Source: Wolbachia endosymbiont of Spodoptera picta
GTDB taxonomy: Bacteria; Pseudomonadota; Alphaproteobacteria; Rickettsiales; Anaplasmataceae
DNA length: 64,000 bases
NCBI RefSeq assembly: GCF_018141665.1
Contig: NZ_CP067976.1
Coordinates: forward strand, 62,001-126,000
Direction of reading: 5' to 3'
Position 1 is the first letter of the stretch. Each line of letters begins with the position of its first letter. A program made the translations under genes and the position numbers. Shown here in pieces: positions 36,132 to 45,567 of this stretch. Under the pieces are notes generated by a model. It was not told where the DNA came from and searched no databases. It saw only the letters and a list, made by a program, of their open reading frames with translations.

Positions 36132-36812
36132 ATGAAAGATTACAAAAAAGGTCATAGAAAGCGCCTAAGAGAGAGAATTATTTCAGATAACGGACAATCA
36201 TTACTTGATTATGAGATTTTAGAACACATTTTATATTCAGCATATAGTAGAATTGATGTAAAGCCAGTAGCAAAGAATTTGATAGAAATTTTCGGCAGTT
36301 TGAATAAGGTTTTTAATGCCGATTTAGAAGCACTGCAGAATATCGAAGGAGTTAGTAATGCAGCTATATCTGCTATCTTTTGTGTTAAACAGGCTTTTGT
36401 TCGTTCTGCACGAGAAGAAGTAAAGGACCTACCTATAATCAATAACTGGGAAAATTTGCTTGATTATTTAAAAGTAAGTATAGGAAGCCTTAATAAAGAA
36501 AATTTTCGCGTCATCTATATGAATAAAAGATATCGTCTAATAGCGGAAGATCTGCAGAACTTTGGTACAATAGATCAAACTCCTATTTACGTTAGAGAGA
36601 TCATAAGACGTGCTCTTTTGATTGGCTCAACATCGATTGTAATATCCCACAATCACCCAAGTGGAGATATACAACCTTCAAGTAGCGATATGTTTCTCAC
36701 CAGACAGCTTGCAGAAGCTTGCAAAAGCATAGGAATAGAATTAATAGATCATATTATTATCACATTTAGTAGCTATTTTAGTTTCAAGGAAAATAGGCTT
36801 TTATTAGAGTAG
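36132..36812 (+). CDS. radC: RadC-family JAB/MPN protein, chromosomal copy
   Basis: This 226-residue protein has the standard RadC layout: N-terminal RLRERIISDNG, a helix-hairpin-helix-like region with LEALQNIEGVSNAAISAIF, and a JAB/MPN domain with SHNHPSG-DIQPSSSD. It is collinear with the prophage-type RadC at 15947 but clearly diverged. It is surrounded by core genes, so I regard it as the chromosomal copy. The role is uncertain in all bacteria despite the name. A strong inverted repeat lies downstream. Confidence 0.9.
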   Translation: MKDYKKGHRKRLRERIISDNGQSLLDYEILEHILYSAYSRIDVKPVAKNLIEIFGSLNKVFNADLEALQNIEGVSNAAISAIFCVKQAFVRSAREEVKDLPIINNWENLLDYLKVSIGSLNKENFRVIYMNKRYRLIAEDLQNFGTIDQTPIYVREIIRRALLIGSTSIVISHNHPSGDIQPSSSDMFLTRQLAEACKSIGIELIDHIIITFSSYFSFKENRLLLE

Positions 36813-36925
36813 ATCTAAAATTGCTTTTACCATTTTTCTTATTATGGAAGTAAAGCTATACATGAGGTGGTTGCCAGTGGAACAAAAATTTTCCTTCTGG
36901 AAGACAATGTGTGATTTAGGTGGCG

Positions 36926-36970
36926 TAATAGTGGCAAATTGAAAGAAATACATGGTATTTGCCACTATTA
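36926..36970. terminator. 14-bp perfect inverted repeat downstream of radC
   Basis: TAATAGTGGCAAAT (36926-36939) pairs exactly with ATTTGCCACTATTA (36957-36970) across a 17-base loop. It lies between convergent genes and is probably a bidirectional terminator, although no long T run follows. Confidence 0.55.
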
Positions 36971-37034
36971 GAAATCTCCTGTTTTGATAAGACTTATGAG
37001 GTCTTTATTGGTTTTTTGAATTTTGTTGAAGCAC

Positions 37035-38276
37035 TCACATGCTTACTCTAATATTTTGTTCACAGAGCCTAGTTAGCTCAATTTCAACGTTAATTTGTGA
37101 AGCTCTGAGTTCTGTTAGGGAATTTTCTGGTTGAATATCTAGCTTATTCTGTATGTTCGATAAACAAATTAAAGCCGAATCAAAAATTTCATCATACTGC
37201 TCTGCTTCATGCACACAATTGATTATTTCCTTAAATTCTTCCACATCTTGCGGCGTATCTTTTAATATTGCTCTTATTTGGTTTAGATTTTGACGAATTT
37301 TTTCCTGATATCCAGCAATTCCCTCTTGATATATATCAATCATTTTTTGACATGAGGTGCCTCTAAATGGGTGTTCTGCTTTTTCCTTTATGTAGGAGCT
37401 CTGAAAATTTTTGCAATTAAGGACTGCTTCTCTACATTTTTTTATGTCACTAATTATACTGGTTATTGACTTACTTGCTTTCACCTGATCTTCTTTTTTG
37501 ATTATACATTCATTCTTTGTTTGGCTCATTTTATCATACAGATTTCTGCATTCTTTATATGATACCAGCGGTTGTAGTATTCCTTCCTCTACACCTTTAT
37601 TATAAAAATTCTTCAACTCATCGCTTGATAGTATTCGTATAGCATCTTCCCTTTTACCTTGTGATTTAGGATACTTTTTGTTCAGTGAACTAATATAATT
37701 TAATAGGAAACTCTTAGTTAAATCTTCCTTTTTAACTTCTGATAATTTTTCTAGTGTTTCTATATATTTCAAAGTTTCCGCAAAAAGCTGCGCACCAGAT
37801 GTAGCAAATCCTGGCAGTGGTTTGCTCTGCGCCTTATAAAAATCGGTTTGTAAAAAATCTTCGGCTTGTTTTTTTATTACTGAAAGTTCATTGAAGGCTT
37901 TTTCTGGATTGATTTTTTTTAAAATACTAGTAGCTTTTTTAATCGCTCTTTCTCTCTTTTTATTATCTTGTTTTTCGTTTAAGATTAAGCTTTCAGCTTC
38001 AGTAAAAGCATTGCCTTGGGCACTTTTGGCAATATTACAAACAACGTTTTTTACAACTTGCTTAGTTGCTACATAATCTATTTCCTTTGTAAAGCAATCA
38101 ATAAATAGCTGCCAAATTTTTTTGTTAACGGACTTACTTGTCTTATGTTCTAAATCTTCTACATCTTTGAATCCTAAAATAGTATAGAGATTTTTTTCAA
38201 TTATTGGTTCAGCATGTTGTTTTGCCACTTTACCTTTTATATTGAATAGAAATTCACTAATCTTAGTTGTGCCCAT
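37035..38276 (-). CDS. Unidentified helical protein, 413 residues
   Basis: The gene has a good ribosome-binding site (GAGGTAATATT before the ATG), the same style seen in the ankyrin genes of this window. The protein is soluble-looking, highly charged and almost entirely helical, with probable coiled coils around 95-150 and 255-400. It has scattered cysteines and no signal peptide, membrane segment or known catalytic motif. I do not recognise its family. It may be a lineage-specific protein, possibly an effector, on the basis of context only. Confidence 0.6.
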   Translation of the reverse strand: MGTTKISEFLFNIKGKVAKQHAEPIIEKNLYTILGFKDVEDLEHKTSKSVNKKIWQLFIDCFTKEIDYVATKQVVKNVVCNIAKSAQGNAFTEAESLILNEKQDNKKRERAIKKATSILKKINPEKAFNELSVIKKQAEDFLQTDFYKAQSKPLPGFATSGAQLFAETLKYIETLEKLSEVKKEDLTKSFLLNYISSLNKKYPKSQGKREDAIRILSSDELKNFYNKGVEEGILQPLVSYKECRNLYDKMSQTKNECIIKKEDQVKASKSITSIISDIKKCREAVLNCKNFQSSYIKEKAEHPFRGTSCQKMIDIYQEGIAGYQEKIRQNLNQIRAILKDTPQDVEEFKEIINCVHEAEQYDEIFDSALICLSNIQNKLDIQPENSLTELRASQINVEIELTRLCEQNIRVSM

Positions 38277-38422
38277 AATATTACCTCACAATATTAATGT
38301 TATATAATATAAAGTATAAAAGCTTAATGATTAATTTTTACTTACTATTAATATAATTGAAGATTAACTTTGTTCCTATATTAAAACTTTAACTCCCAAT
38401 TTATTATTAGTAATATCATTAT

Positions 38423-40513
38423 ATGAATCTTATGCCTGAATTTGGGAATATATTGTTATTGGTAGCCTGTTTGTTATCTTTAACGTATTTGTTTCTACCG
38501 TTTAGTTCTTACCGATTCGTCTCCTCTGCCATATTTTTTTTTGTGTCAGCATCAATGGCTATTTTGATCTACTGCCACATTAAAAATGATTTCTCACTTG
38601 AAAACGTATATTACCACTCACACACAACAAAACCTTTGATCTATAAGATTTGTGGTGTTTGGGGAAATAAAGAAGGGTCTATGTTGCTTTGGACCTTAGT
38701 GCTTGTCATGTATTTATTACTAATGGATATTTATATACCTTCTGTCATCCCAGTGCCCAGACACTGGGATCCAGACAATTTAATTGCAAATGAGTACATC
38801 AAATGGCAGTGTAATAAAAACTGGATTCCAGTGTCAAGCACTGGAATGACACCAGAACGAACTAATGGTAGTAAATTAAAAAAAATATCTCTTATCACCC
38901 AAGGCTTGATTTGCTTTTGTTTTTTACTGTTCACTTTACTTGAATCCAGCCCCTTCACTAAAATGCCAGGCATTGAAACAGATGGACTGGGTTTTAATCC
39001 GATATTGCAGGATATAGGCCTTGCTATTCATCCACCGGTATTATATTTGGGGTACCTTGGATTTAGCGTTCCTTTTTCGCTCTCTATAGCTGGATTAATT
39101 TTAAATACTGAAGGAAATGTTTGGGCTAAAATTGTCAGGCCTTGGGTACTTATTTCTTGGTCGCTGCTCACTTTGGGCATCAGCTTGGGTAGCTGGTGGG
39201 CATATCGTGAACTCGGTTGGGGTGGATTTTGGTTTTGGGATCCAGTGGAAAACGTTTCTTTGATGCCGTGGCTAATTGCAGTGGCGCTGACACATTTGTT
39301 GCTCGTTGTACGAAATTTCAATACTTTAAGGAATTTTACTATTTTACTTACGCTTACAACTTTTATATTGAGTGTGACTGGAACATTTCTAGTCCGCTCA
39401 GGAATACTTACCTCAGTGCACACGTTTGCAGATGACCCAAGATATGGACTGTATATATTAGCTCTACTTGGTGTAATTACAGTCAGTAGCTTAGTAATAT
39501 TTGTAGTGTTTACGAGAAAGAATCACACATCTTTCCAGTATTCGATATTGGAATCTGAAAAGAAATCTACTACTCAAGTGACAGAAGGTAGAAGATTCTT
39601 TTCACGCCTTACGATGATGCTGATGAACAATTTATTATTCATCACTGCCTTTTTCATCGTGTTCGTTGGCACTTTATACCCTACAGTGCTTGAGTATTTA
39701 ACCGGTGAATTAATTTCAGTTGGAGCACCATATTACAATTCTTTATTTAACTCTATTGCACTAGCTATTCTAGTGCTCACCATGATAGGGCAATACTGCA
39801 GTTGGCAGGGAAATAGTCTATTGCCAATATTCCGTGAATATAGATTTTCATTTTGTAGTGCTGCAGCTATTTTGCCGTTTATCTTTCACATGGAGCTAAT
39901 GATTGTGCTATCAATTACCATCTCCATAGCATTATTAATCTTTGTTTTAGAAGCATATAGTAAAAGAATTTGTTTATTTAAGGTAGCATTTGGTGAATCA
40001 ATTTTATTAGCAAGAAGAGTTTCTAAGTCCTACTATGCAATGATGCTTGCTCATGCTGGAGTGGCAATTCTGGTGCTTGGTATATCTTATTCAGTTGGTT
40101 GGCAGGAGAAAAAAGAAAACTACTTGGGAATAGGAGACAGCATAACAGTCAATAAATTTAAAGTTACTTTACGAAATATTGAGCTAATAAAAGAAAAAAA
40201 TTTCCATGCAGTGAGGGGTACAATGGATATCAGGAATTTGCTGAATAATAAGATATTAGGTGAAGTAACTCCTGAATATAGATTTTACCTTGCGGAAGGT
40301 CAGAAAAATGTTGAAAGCAGTATCTACCACAATTTATTTTCTGATATTTATGTTGTAATTGGAGAGATTGATAAGAGTAAGAGCAAAATCGCAGCTAAAG
40401 TGCACTATAAACCTGAAATGTCTATAATCTGGCTTGGATCCTTTCTTATCGCTTTTGGTTCGCTCCTTGCTGCTTTGCCTTCTAGCAAAAAAGTAGTTCC
40501 TTCAGTATCATAA
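38423..40513 (+). CDS. ccmF: Cytochrome c-type biogenesis protein CcmF, with repeat insertion
   Basis: This 696-residue integral membrane haem lyase subunit ligates haem to apocytochromes c. Many hydrophobic segments are visible. Landmarks are NKEGSMLLW, LAIHPPVLYLGY, the WWD-type motif ELGWGGFWFWDPVENVSLMPW and VRSGILTSVHTF. A hydrophilic stretch of about 40 residues (IPSVIPVPRHWDPD to STGMTPERTNG) is encoded by a palindromic repeat at 38743-38851 in frame, in the loop after the first GSMLLW helix. It appears tolerated because the rest is intact. A second short segment, KKSTTQV near residue 383, is echoed in MutS. Confidence 0.92.
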   Translation: MNLMPEFGNILLLVACLLSLTYLFLPFSSYRFVSSAIFFFVSASMAILIYCHIKNDFSLENVYYHSHTTKPLIYKICGVWGNKEGSMLLWTLVLVMYLLLMDIYIPSVIPVPRHWDPDNLIANEYIKWQCNKNWIPVSSTGMTPERTNGSKLKKISLITQGLICFCFLLFTLLESSPFTKMPGIETDGLGFNPILQDIGLAIHPPVLYLGYLGFSVPFSLSIAGLILNTEGNVWAKIVRPWVLISWSLLTLGISLGSWWAYRELGWGGFWFWDPVENVSLMPWLIAVALTHLLLVVRNFNTLRNFTILLTLTTFILSVTGTFLVRSGILTSVHTFADDPRYGLYILALLGVITVSSLVIFVVFTRKNHTSFQYSILESEKKSTTQVTEGRRFFSRLTMMLMNNLLFITAFFIVFVGTLYPTVLEYLTGELISVGAPYYNSLFNSIALAILVLTMIGQYCSWQGNSLLPIFREYRFSFCSAAAILPFIFHMELMIVLSITISIALLIFVLEAYSKRICLFKVAFGESILLARRVSKSYYAMMLAHAGVAILVLGISYSVGWQEKKENYLGIGDSITVNKFKVTLRNIELIKEKNFHAVRGTMDIRNLLNNKILGEVTPEYRFYLAEGQKNVESSIYHNLFSDIYVVIGEIDKSKSKIAAKVHYKPEMSIIWLGSFLIAFGSLLAALPSSKKVVPSVS
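38743..38851. repeat. Palindromic repeat element inserted in frame in ccmF
   Basis: The left arm (38743-38774, starting TGTCATCCCAGTG and ending GGGATCCAG) and the right arm (38821-38851, starting CTGGATTCCAGTG and ending GGAATGACA) are imperfect complements of about 31 bases each around a 46-base centre. Each arm is itself a smaller palindrome (CCAGTG...CACTGG). Related sequence occurs at 35903, 44230 and 63573. Confidence 0.8.
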
Positions 40514-40563
40514 AGTTTGCATTTTTTGGCAATTTAAACTTAAGCTAAGCAACACTAACCTTG

Positions 40564-42891
40564 CTAGCGAATTTTCTCTATGTTCTGTTGTACAATAGGC
40601 AATAAAGATATATTTTCTAATGAAGAGCTTACATGATATATGGAATCTACTTCCTCAGGCCTTTTAAAATATCCCTGCTTAATAGCGTCGTAGACAGAAG
40701 AACCACCAAGCAAGCAGTTCTCACCTAACTCTTCTTTATAATTTTTAAACTTTTCCAATATTTCCTCCTTGTTACTCACTTCTACTATAATTTTTCCTTC
40801 ATCTTGCACATCAGAATACAATCTAGCATCTACTTTTCCCAAATCAGTATGAAAAGTCAGTACTATATTACCTATAAGGTCAGTATAATTTCTTACCCCA
40901 CCTTCTGTTAAAATTTCTGTCTCGCTTTTACCGATTGCTATCACGTCTCTTCGAAATTCTGTGCTTTCATCTGTTCCATTTATGATTTTTGCAACCTCGA
41001 CTATACTATTCTTTGAGTATTTCAAGTAGAAAGTGAAGTTGTCCATTTTTGCCTCTTTTACCTTACCAGTAGTTGCGTTTTTTGCAGCTTCCAAAAACCT
41101 TAGAGAGTAATGTATATAGCTTTTACGTGCTTCTTTAAGATTAGCTTTGTGGTCTTTAAACTTCTCTAGTTTATCAATTACAATTATACTACTTAGAGTT
41201 TCAAATACTGCACCTCTTTTTACCAAATTACATACTATGCGACTAGCAACTTCTATGTCCCTTTCACCTTGAAAAATCTTTAATTCACTAATTCTTCTTA
41301 TTACATAATCTGTAAAATTATACTTACTCTCATAAGTATTTTCATATATATTTCCCTCACAAGTAAGATTGAACCTTACCCTAGATTTTATAGCTTCATT
41401 TACAACCTGTTCTAGCTGATTTATGTCTTGAACTTCATCTAATTTACAAAAATATTTATCTGGATCTTGCTCATCTAGTAGAAAATCCTCTCCCCATAGA
41501 TTTACACTTTTGCACAAATACTTTTTTCCATTATAGTCAACTTGTGTTTTTTTACGAAAAGTTCCATAAATAACATCATCAGTTAAAAAGTACTCTTTAA
41601 TATTAAGGTTGGGATTATTAACTGCAAATTCTATTGGGGTTTTACCTTTTTTATCCTTTATATCAAGATTAGCTCCTTTCCTTAGAAGCAATTTGATAAT
41701 TGTATCACAATGACCAGAACGAGTAGCATAATGCAAAGGCGTTCTTCCTGTGTCGTCCTTTTCATTAGGATCAGCGCCTGAATTCAACAGTAAATCTATG
41801 CTTTCTTCTGAATTGCTACATTCCATACTTGATAGAATATGCAGTATTGTCAGTTTAGATTCTCCTCTTTTAAGGTTGAGAATGGTTTTTAGATCTTGAT
41901 TACTTTTATGATCTAGTAAAAATTTTTTAATTTTTTCAACATCGTTCTTATAATCCTTATAAGTAACATGTGGAAAGTCTTTAAAAGTACTTAAGAATTT
42001 TTTATTCAACTCCTTCTGACTCTCTGTTAAGTTGGATATGTCAACAAGCCACGTAGATATCAGCTTGCCAAATGCACCTCTTTCGACAACATCCGTTAAG
42101 GAGCAGTCATTGCGAAGTAGCAACGAGTATTTAATCAATTCATATTCATCATCTTCTTGTTGCTGTGTTTCTTCTGCTTTCTTAGAGTGCTTAAAATCAT
42201 TTTTTATTAATTCAATCAAAAGCTTTAATGTGTTAAAACTTTTATGTCCCAATAAAGGATCTGCTTTGTTTTCAAGTAGAATTCTTGCTATTTCTGAATA
42301 GCCATTTCTAATAGCCCAGCATAACGCAGTACGCCCGTATTCATCCGCTACGTCAACATTAGCCCTTTTCTCTAATAGGAGTTCTACTATTTCTTCATGT
42401 CCATTGATAGTAGCACAATGCAAAGGAGTACACCCATTTTGATTTACTGCATCAACATTAGCCCCCTTGTCTAATAGGAGTTCTACTATCTCTTTATTTT
42501 CATTGTGAGCAGCACAATGCAAAGGAGTAAACCCATTTTGATCTGCTACATTAACATTAACCCCGTTTGCTATGAGAATCTCTACCACTCCTATACTGCC
42601 ACTTGCAACAGCAAAGTGTAAAGGATTCCATCCATCTTGATCTGCTGTATTAACATTACCCCCTTTTTTTATTAAAAGCTCTGCTATCTTTACAAGATCA
42701 TTTCTAGCAGCTATATGTAACAATGTACTTTGATCATCGAATGTATAATTTATGTTAAATTCATTATCTTGCCACTTTTTATACGTGTCTGAATCTTCTT
42801 TTTCCAATTCCTCTTTTACCCTTTCGATTATATTGTTCTCATTTAAGTCACTTATTGTCCTTAATATTTTTAACAACCGTTCATATTCCAT
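40564..42891 (-). CDS. Large ankyrin-repeat protein, paralogue of the one at 2883-5300
   Basis: This 775-residue protein starts MEYERLLKILRTI behind GAGGTATAATT. Residues 1-32 are the shared N-terminal module. About five ankyrin repeats follow (54-220, TLLHIAARND to TALCWAIRNG). Then come a linker containing DDEYELIKYSLLL and ESQKELNKKFL, two more repeats near 350-420, and the shared C-terminal module (about 485-745: LEQVVNEAI, YESKYNFTD, ASRIVCNLV, NYTDLIGNIVLTFHT, CLLGG). It aligns with the 805-residue protein over nearly its whole length although the genes are 38 kb apart, one in the prophage-like region and one between ccmF and mutS. Function unknown. Confidence 0.85.
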   Translation of the reverse strand: MEYERLLKILRTISDLNENNIIERVKEELEKEDSDTYKKWQDNEFNINYTFDDQSTLLHIAARNDLVKIAELLIKKGGNVNTADQDGWNPLHFAVASGSIGVVEILIANGVNVNVADQNGFTPLHCAAHNENKEIVELLLDKGANVDAVNQNGCTPLHCATINGHEEIVELLLEKRANVDVADEYGRTALCWAIRNGYSEIARILLENKADPLLGHKSFNTLKLLIELIKNDFKHSKKAEETQQQEDDEYELIKYSLLLRNDCSLTDVVERGAFGKLISTWLVDISNLTESQKELNKKFLSTFKDFPHVTYKDYKNDVEKIKKFLLDHKSNQDLKTILNLKRGESKLTILHILSSMECSNSEESIDLLLNSGADPNEKDDTGRTPLHYATRSGHCDTIIKLLLRKGANLDIKDKKGKTPIEFAVNNPNLNIKEYFLTDDVIYGTFRKKTQVDYNGKKYLCKSVNLWGEDFLLDEQDPDKYFCKLDEVQDINQLEQVVNEAIKSRVRFNLTCEGNIYENTYESKYNFTDYVIRRISELKIFQGERDIEVASRIVCNLVKRGAVFETLSSIIVIDKLEKFKDHKANLKEARKSYIHYSLRFLEAAKNATTGKVKEAKMDNFTFYLKYSKNSIVEVAKIINGTDESTEFRRDVIAIGKSETEILTEGGVRNYTDLIGNIVLTFHTDLGKVDARLYSDVQDEGKIIVEVSNKEEILEKFKNYKEELGENCLLGGSSVYDAIKQGYFKRPEEVDSIYHVSSSLENISLLPIVQQNIEKIR

Positions 42892-43004
42892 AATTATACC
42901 TCAAACTATTTGTTTTTGTACTATAGCTAAAAAAAATTATTTATCCATAATAAAATAACCAACACCAGAGTAAGTGGTTTGCTGCTAACATATTTAAAAA
43001 TGTT

Positions 43005-45506
43005 ATGAACTTAATAAGAGAAAAAAATACCCCTGTAATGGAGCAATATTTAAATTTGAAAGCTCAATACACGGATCATCTATTGTTTTATAGACTGGGC
43101 GATTTTTATGAATTGTTTTTCGATGATGCTATTAAAGCTGCGAAATTGCTGAATATAGTGCTAACCAAGAGGGGCAATTCAAATGGACAAGAAATACCAA
43201 TGTGTGGAGTGCCAGCACACAGTAGTGAGTCTTACCTGCACAAGCTAATAGATTTAGGATTCAAAGTAGCAATCTGTGACCAATTAGAAACTGCTGATGA
43301 AGCAAAAAAGAGGGGCTATAAATCCATAGTAAAACGTGATGTAGTGCGAGTTGTAACTCCAGGTACAATTATAGAAGATTCACTACTGGAGGATAAAAGC
43401 AATAATTATCTCGCATCCATAGTTGAACAAAATGACGAATATGCTATTAGTTGGCTTGAATTATCGACGGGAAAATTTTTTCACACTTTAACGAGTTTGA
43501 AAGCTCTAGATAGTGATTTATTGCGTATATCACCAAGAGAATTATTAATTTCTGAAAAATTCATTGAGGACGAAAAAATTAGATCGATTTTAAAAAATTA
43601 TAAAATATCAATTACACAACACGTACAGAGTTTTTTTGAGTATAGTAAATCTCACAGAACGTTATGCGAGTTTTATAAAATCAGGGAACTTGGAAGTATA
43701 GGAAATTTCAGCAAAGTAGAAATCATGGCGTGCGGTGCACTGCTTGAATATGTCAGAGTAACACAAAGGTGCTCCATTCCAAGGCTTGAATTCCCGAAAA
43801 CCTATAAGCAACAAAATTTCATGCTTATTGATGCTTCAGCAAGGAGAAATCTTGAGTTATTCTCAACTCAATTTGGTGAAAAGAAAGGTTCACTAATTTC
43901 AGTTATTGATCACACAGTTACAGCTTCTGGTGGACGCCTGCTCAAACAAATGCTTGCTTCACCACTTGCTTGCTCCAAGGCAATCAATTTGAGGCTCAAC
44001 ACCACTCAATTTTTTGTAAATAATTATGAGCCACGTAGAAAAATACGAGAGATATTATCTAACATTCCGGATATTGAGAGGTCTTTATCGCGCTTGATAC
44101 TAGGACGTGGTTCGCCAAAGGATATGAACCTATTAAAAATAGGCCTAGGAAAAACTTTAGAGTTATCTGAGTTTCTGTCTACCTTGCATAATTATTGTTT
44201 AAGTGAAGAACCGGCAGCTAACTCTCAGATGTCATTCCAATGCTTGAACAGAGAAAAGTCTACTACTCAGGTGATAAGTAGTAACGAAAGTGAACTAAGC
44301 ACAATACATAAAAGTCTTGGTAATCATAAAGATCTATTCGAGCTTCTAAACAGTGCTATACTTGATAACAACCTCAGTTCCGTAAAAGAAGGAGGATTTA
44401 TCAATCCAAAATATGATCAAGAATTATCCGAATTATATTATATATTGAACAACAGTAACAAGTTGGTAACTAAGCTCCGTGAGTCTTATCGCGACCTAAC
44501 TGGCATTGCTGCACTCAAAATATTACACAACAATATACTTGGTTACTACGTTGAAGTGTCGGCAAATCACAAAATAACTTCGGATATATTTATTCATAGG
44601 CAAAGCTTAGCAAATAGCATGCGCTATACTACTAATGAATTGAAAGAACTAGAAAATAAAATTCTTACGGCACGTGATGCTGCAATCGGCTTAGAAGTGA
44701 AAATTTTTAGTGAACTATGTAGTAAAGTCGCTAAAGAATCTGAAAAAATTGCTCTTACTGCAAATGCTTTGGCAAAACTTGATATTAGAGCCACGTTTGC
44801 GGAGCTTGCAGTGCAAAATAATTACGTAAAACCCATTATCGATGACAGTAAAGAGTTCAATATCTGTAGTGGAAGACATCCAGTGGTTGAAGTTAACGAT
44901 AAATTCATTTCAAATAGCATCAATTTAGCTGGTATACATCTAATTACTGGGCCTAATATGGCGGGAAAAAGCACTTTTTTGAGGCAAAACGCTCTCATTG
45001 CAGTTTTAGCTCACATGGGGTCATTTGTGCCAGCAGAGAGTGCGCATATAGGAGTGATTGACAAGATATTTAGCAGGGTTGGTGCAACAGATAATATAAC
45101 AGCTGGTTATTCTACCTTCATGGTAGAGATGATCGAAACAGCAACGATAGTAAATCAGGCAACAGATCGTTCCTTGGTGATACTTGATGAAATTGGTAGG
45201 GGCACAGGGGTATATGATGGATTATCTATTGCACAGGCGGTGATTGAACACATTCACAACATAAATAAGTGCCGCGCCATTTTTGCAACTCATTATCATG
45301 AATTGACTAAAGTAGGTGAATACTTAGAAGATGTGAAATGTTTTTGTATGAAAATAAAAGAATGGAAAGGAGAAGTCATCTTTTTACATGAAGTAATTGA
45401 AGGCATTGCAGATGAGTCATATGGAATACATGTAGCAAAACTTGCTGGTTTTCCTGATTCTGTTTTAAACAGAGCAAGAGAAGTATTTGAGGAGCTAAAG
45501 GCTTGA
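43005..45506 (+). CDS. mutS: DNA mismatch repair protein MutS
   Basis: This 833-residue protein recognises mismatches as a dimer. The N-terminal mismatch-binding motif is present (DHLLFYRLGDFYELFFDDA, containing the F-Y-E triad). The clamp/lever region follows, then the ATPase with Walker A GPNMAGKST, FMVEM, the DEIGRGT Walker B and ATHYHEL. Around residues 405-430 a stretch (QMSFQCLNREKSTTQVISSN) is not family-typical and is encoded by DNA resembling the palindromic repeat. The gene is otherwise complete, unlike mutL in this window, so classical MutS-MutL repair may be incomplete unless another mutL exists. Confidence 0.95.
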   Translation: MNLIREKNTPVMEQYLNLKAQYTDHLLFYRLGDFYELFFDDAIKAAKLLNIVLTKRGNSNGQEIPMCGVPAHSSESYLHKLIDLGFKVAICDQLETADEAKKRGYKSIVKRDVVRVVTPGTIIEDSLLEDKSNNYLASIVEQNDEYAISWLELSTGKFFHTLTSLKALDSDLLRISPRELLISEKFIEDEKIRSILKNYKISITQHVQSFFEYSKSHRTLCEFYKIRELGSIGNFSKVEIMACGALLEYVRVTQRCSIPRLEFPKTYKQQNFMLIDASARRNLELFSTQFGEKKGSLISVIDHTVTASGGRLLKQMLASPLACSKAINLRLNTTQFFVNNYEPRRKIREILSNIPDIERSLSRLILGRGSPKDMNLLKIGLGKTLELSEFLSTLHNYCLSEEPAANSQMSFQCLNREKSTTQVISSNESELSTIHKSLGNHKDLFELLNSAILDNNLSSVKEGGFINPKYDQELSELYYILNNSNKLVTKLRESYRDLTGIAALKILHNNILGYYVEVSANHKITSDIFIHRQSLANSMRYTTNELKELENKILTARDAAIGLEVKIFSELCSKVAKESEKIALTANALAKLDIRATFAELAVQNNYVKPIIDDSKEFNICSGRHPVVEVNDKFISNSINLAGIHLITGPNMAGKSTFLRQNALIAVLAHMGSFVPAESAHIGVIDKIFSRVGATDNITAGYSTFMVEMIETATIVNQATDRSLVILDEIGRGTGVYDGLSIAQAVIEHIHNINKCRAIFATHYHELTKVGEYLEDVKCFCMKIKEWKGEVIFLHEVIEGIADESYGIHVAKLAGFPDSVLNRAREVFEELKA
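44230..44276. repeat. Probable palindromic-repeat remnant inside mutS
   Basis: TGTCATTCCAATGCTTGA (44230-44247) matches the arm of the ccmF element (on the complementary strand) with one difference. The following AAAGTCTACTACTCAGGTGA is echoed at about 39563 in ccmF. The insertion keeps the frame and falls in a poorly conserved region between the core and clamp. Confidence 0.55.
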
Positions 45507-45524
45507 GGAAAGTAACATTATATT

Positions 45525-45542
45525 ACTCCACAATTATGGAGT
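45525..45542. terminator. Terminator between mutS and the convergent ankyrin gene
   Basis: ACTCCA and TGGAGT form a 6-bp stem around a six-base loop (CAATTA), followed by TTT on the mutS strand. It is short but well placed, about 20 bases after mutS and 25 before the end of the convergent gene. Confidence 0.5.
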
Positions 45543-45567
45543 TTTAGCAATCTATGGCGCTTTAATT

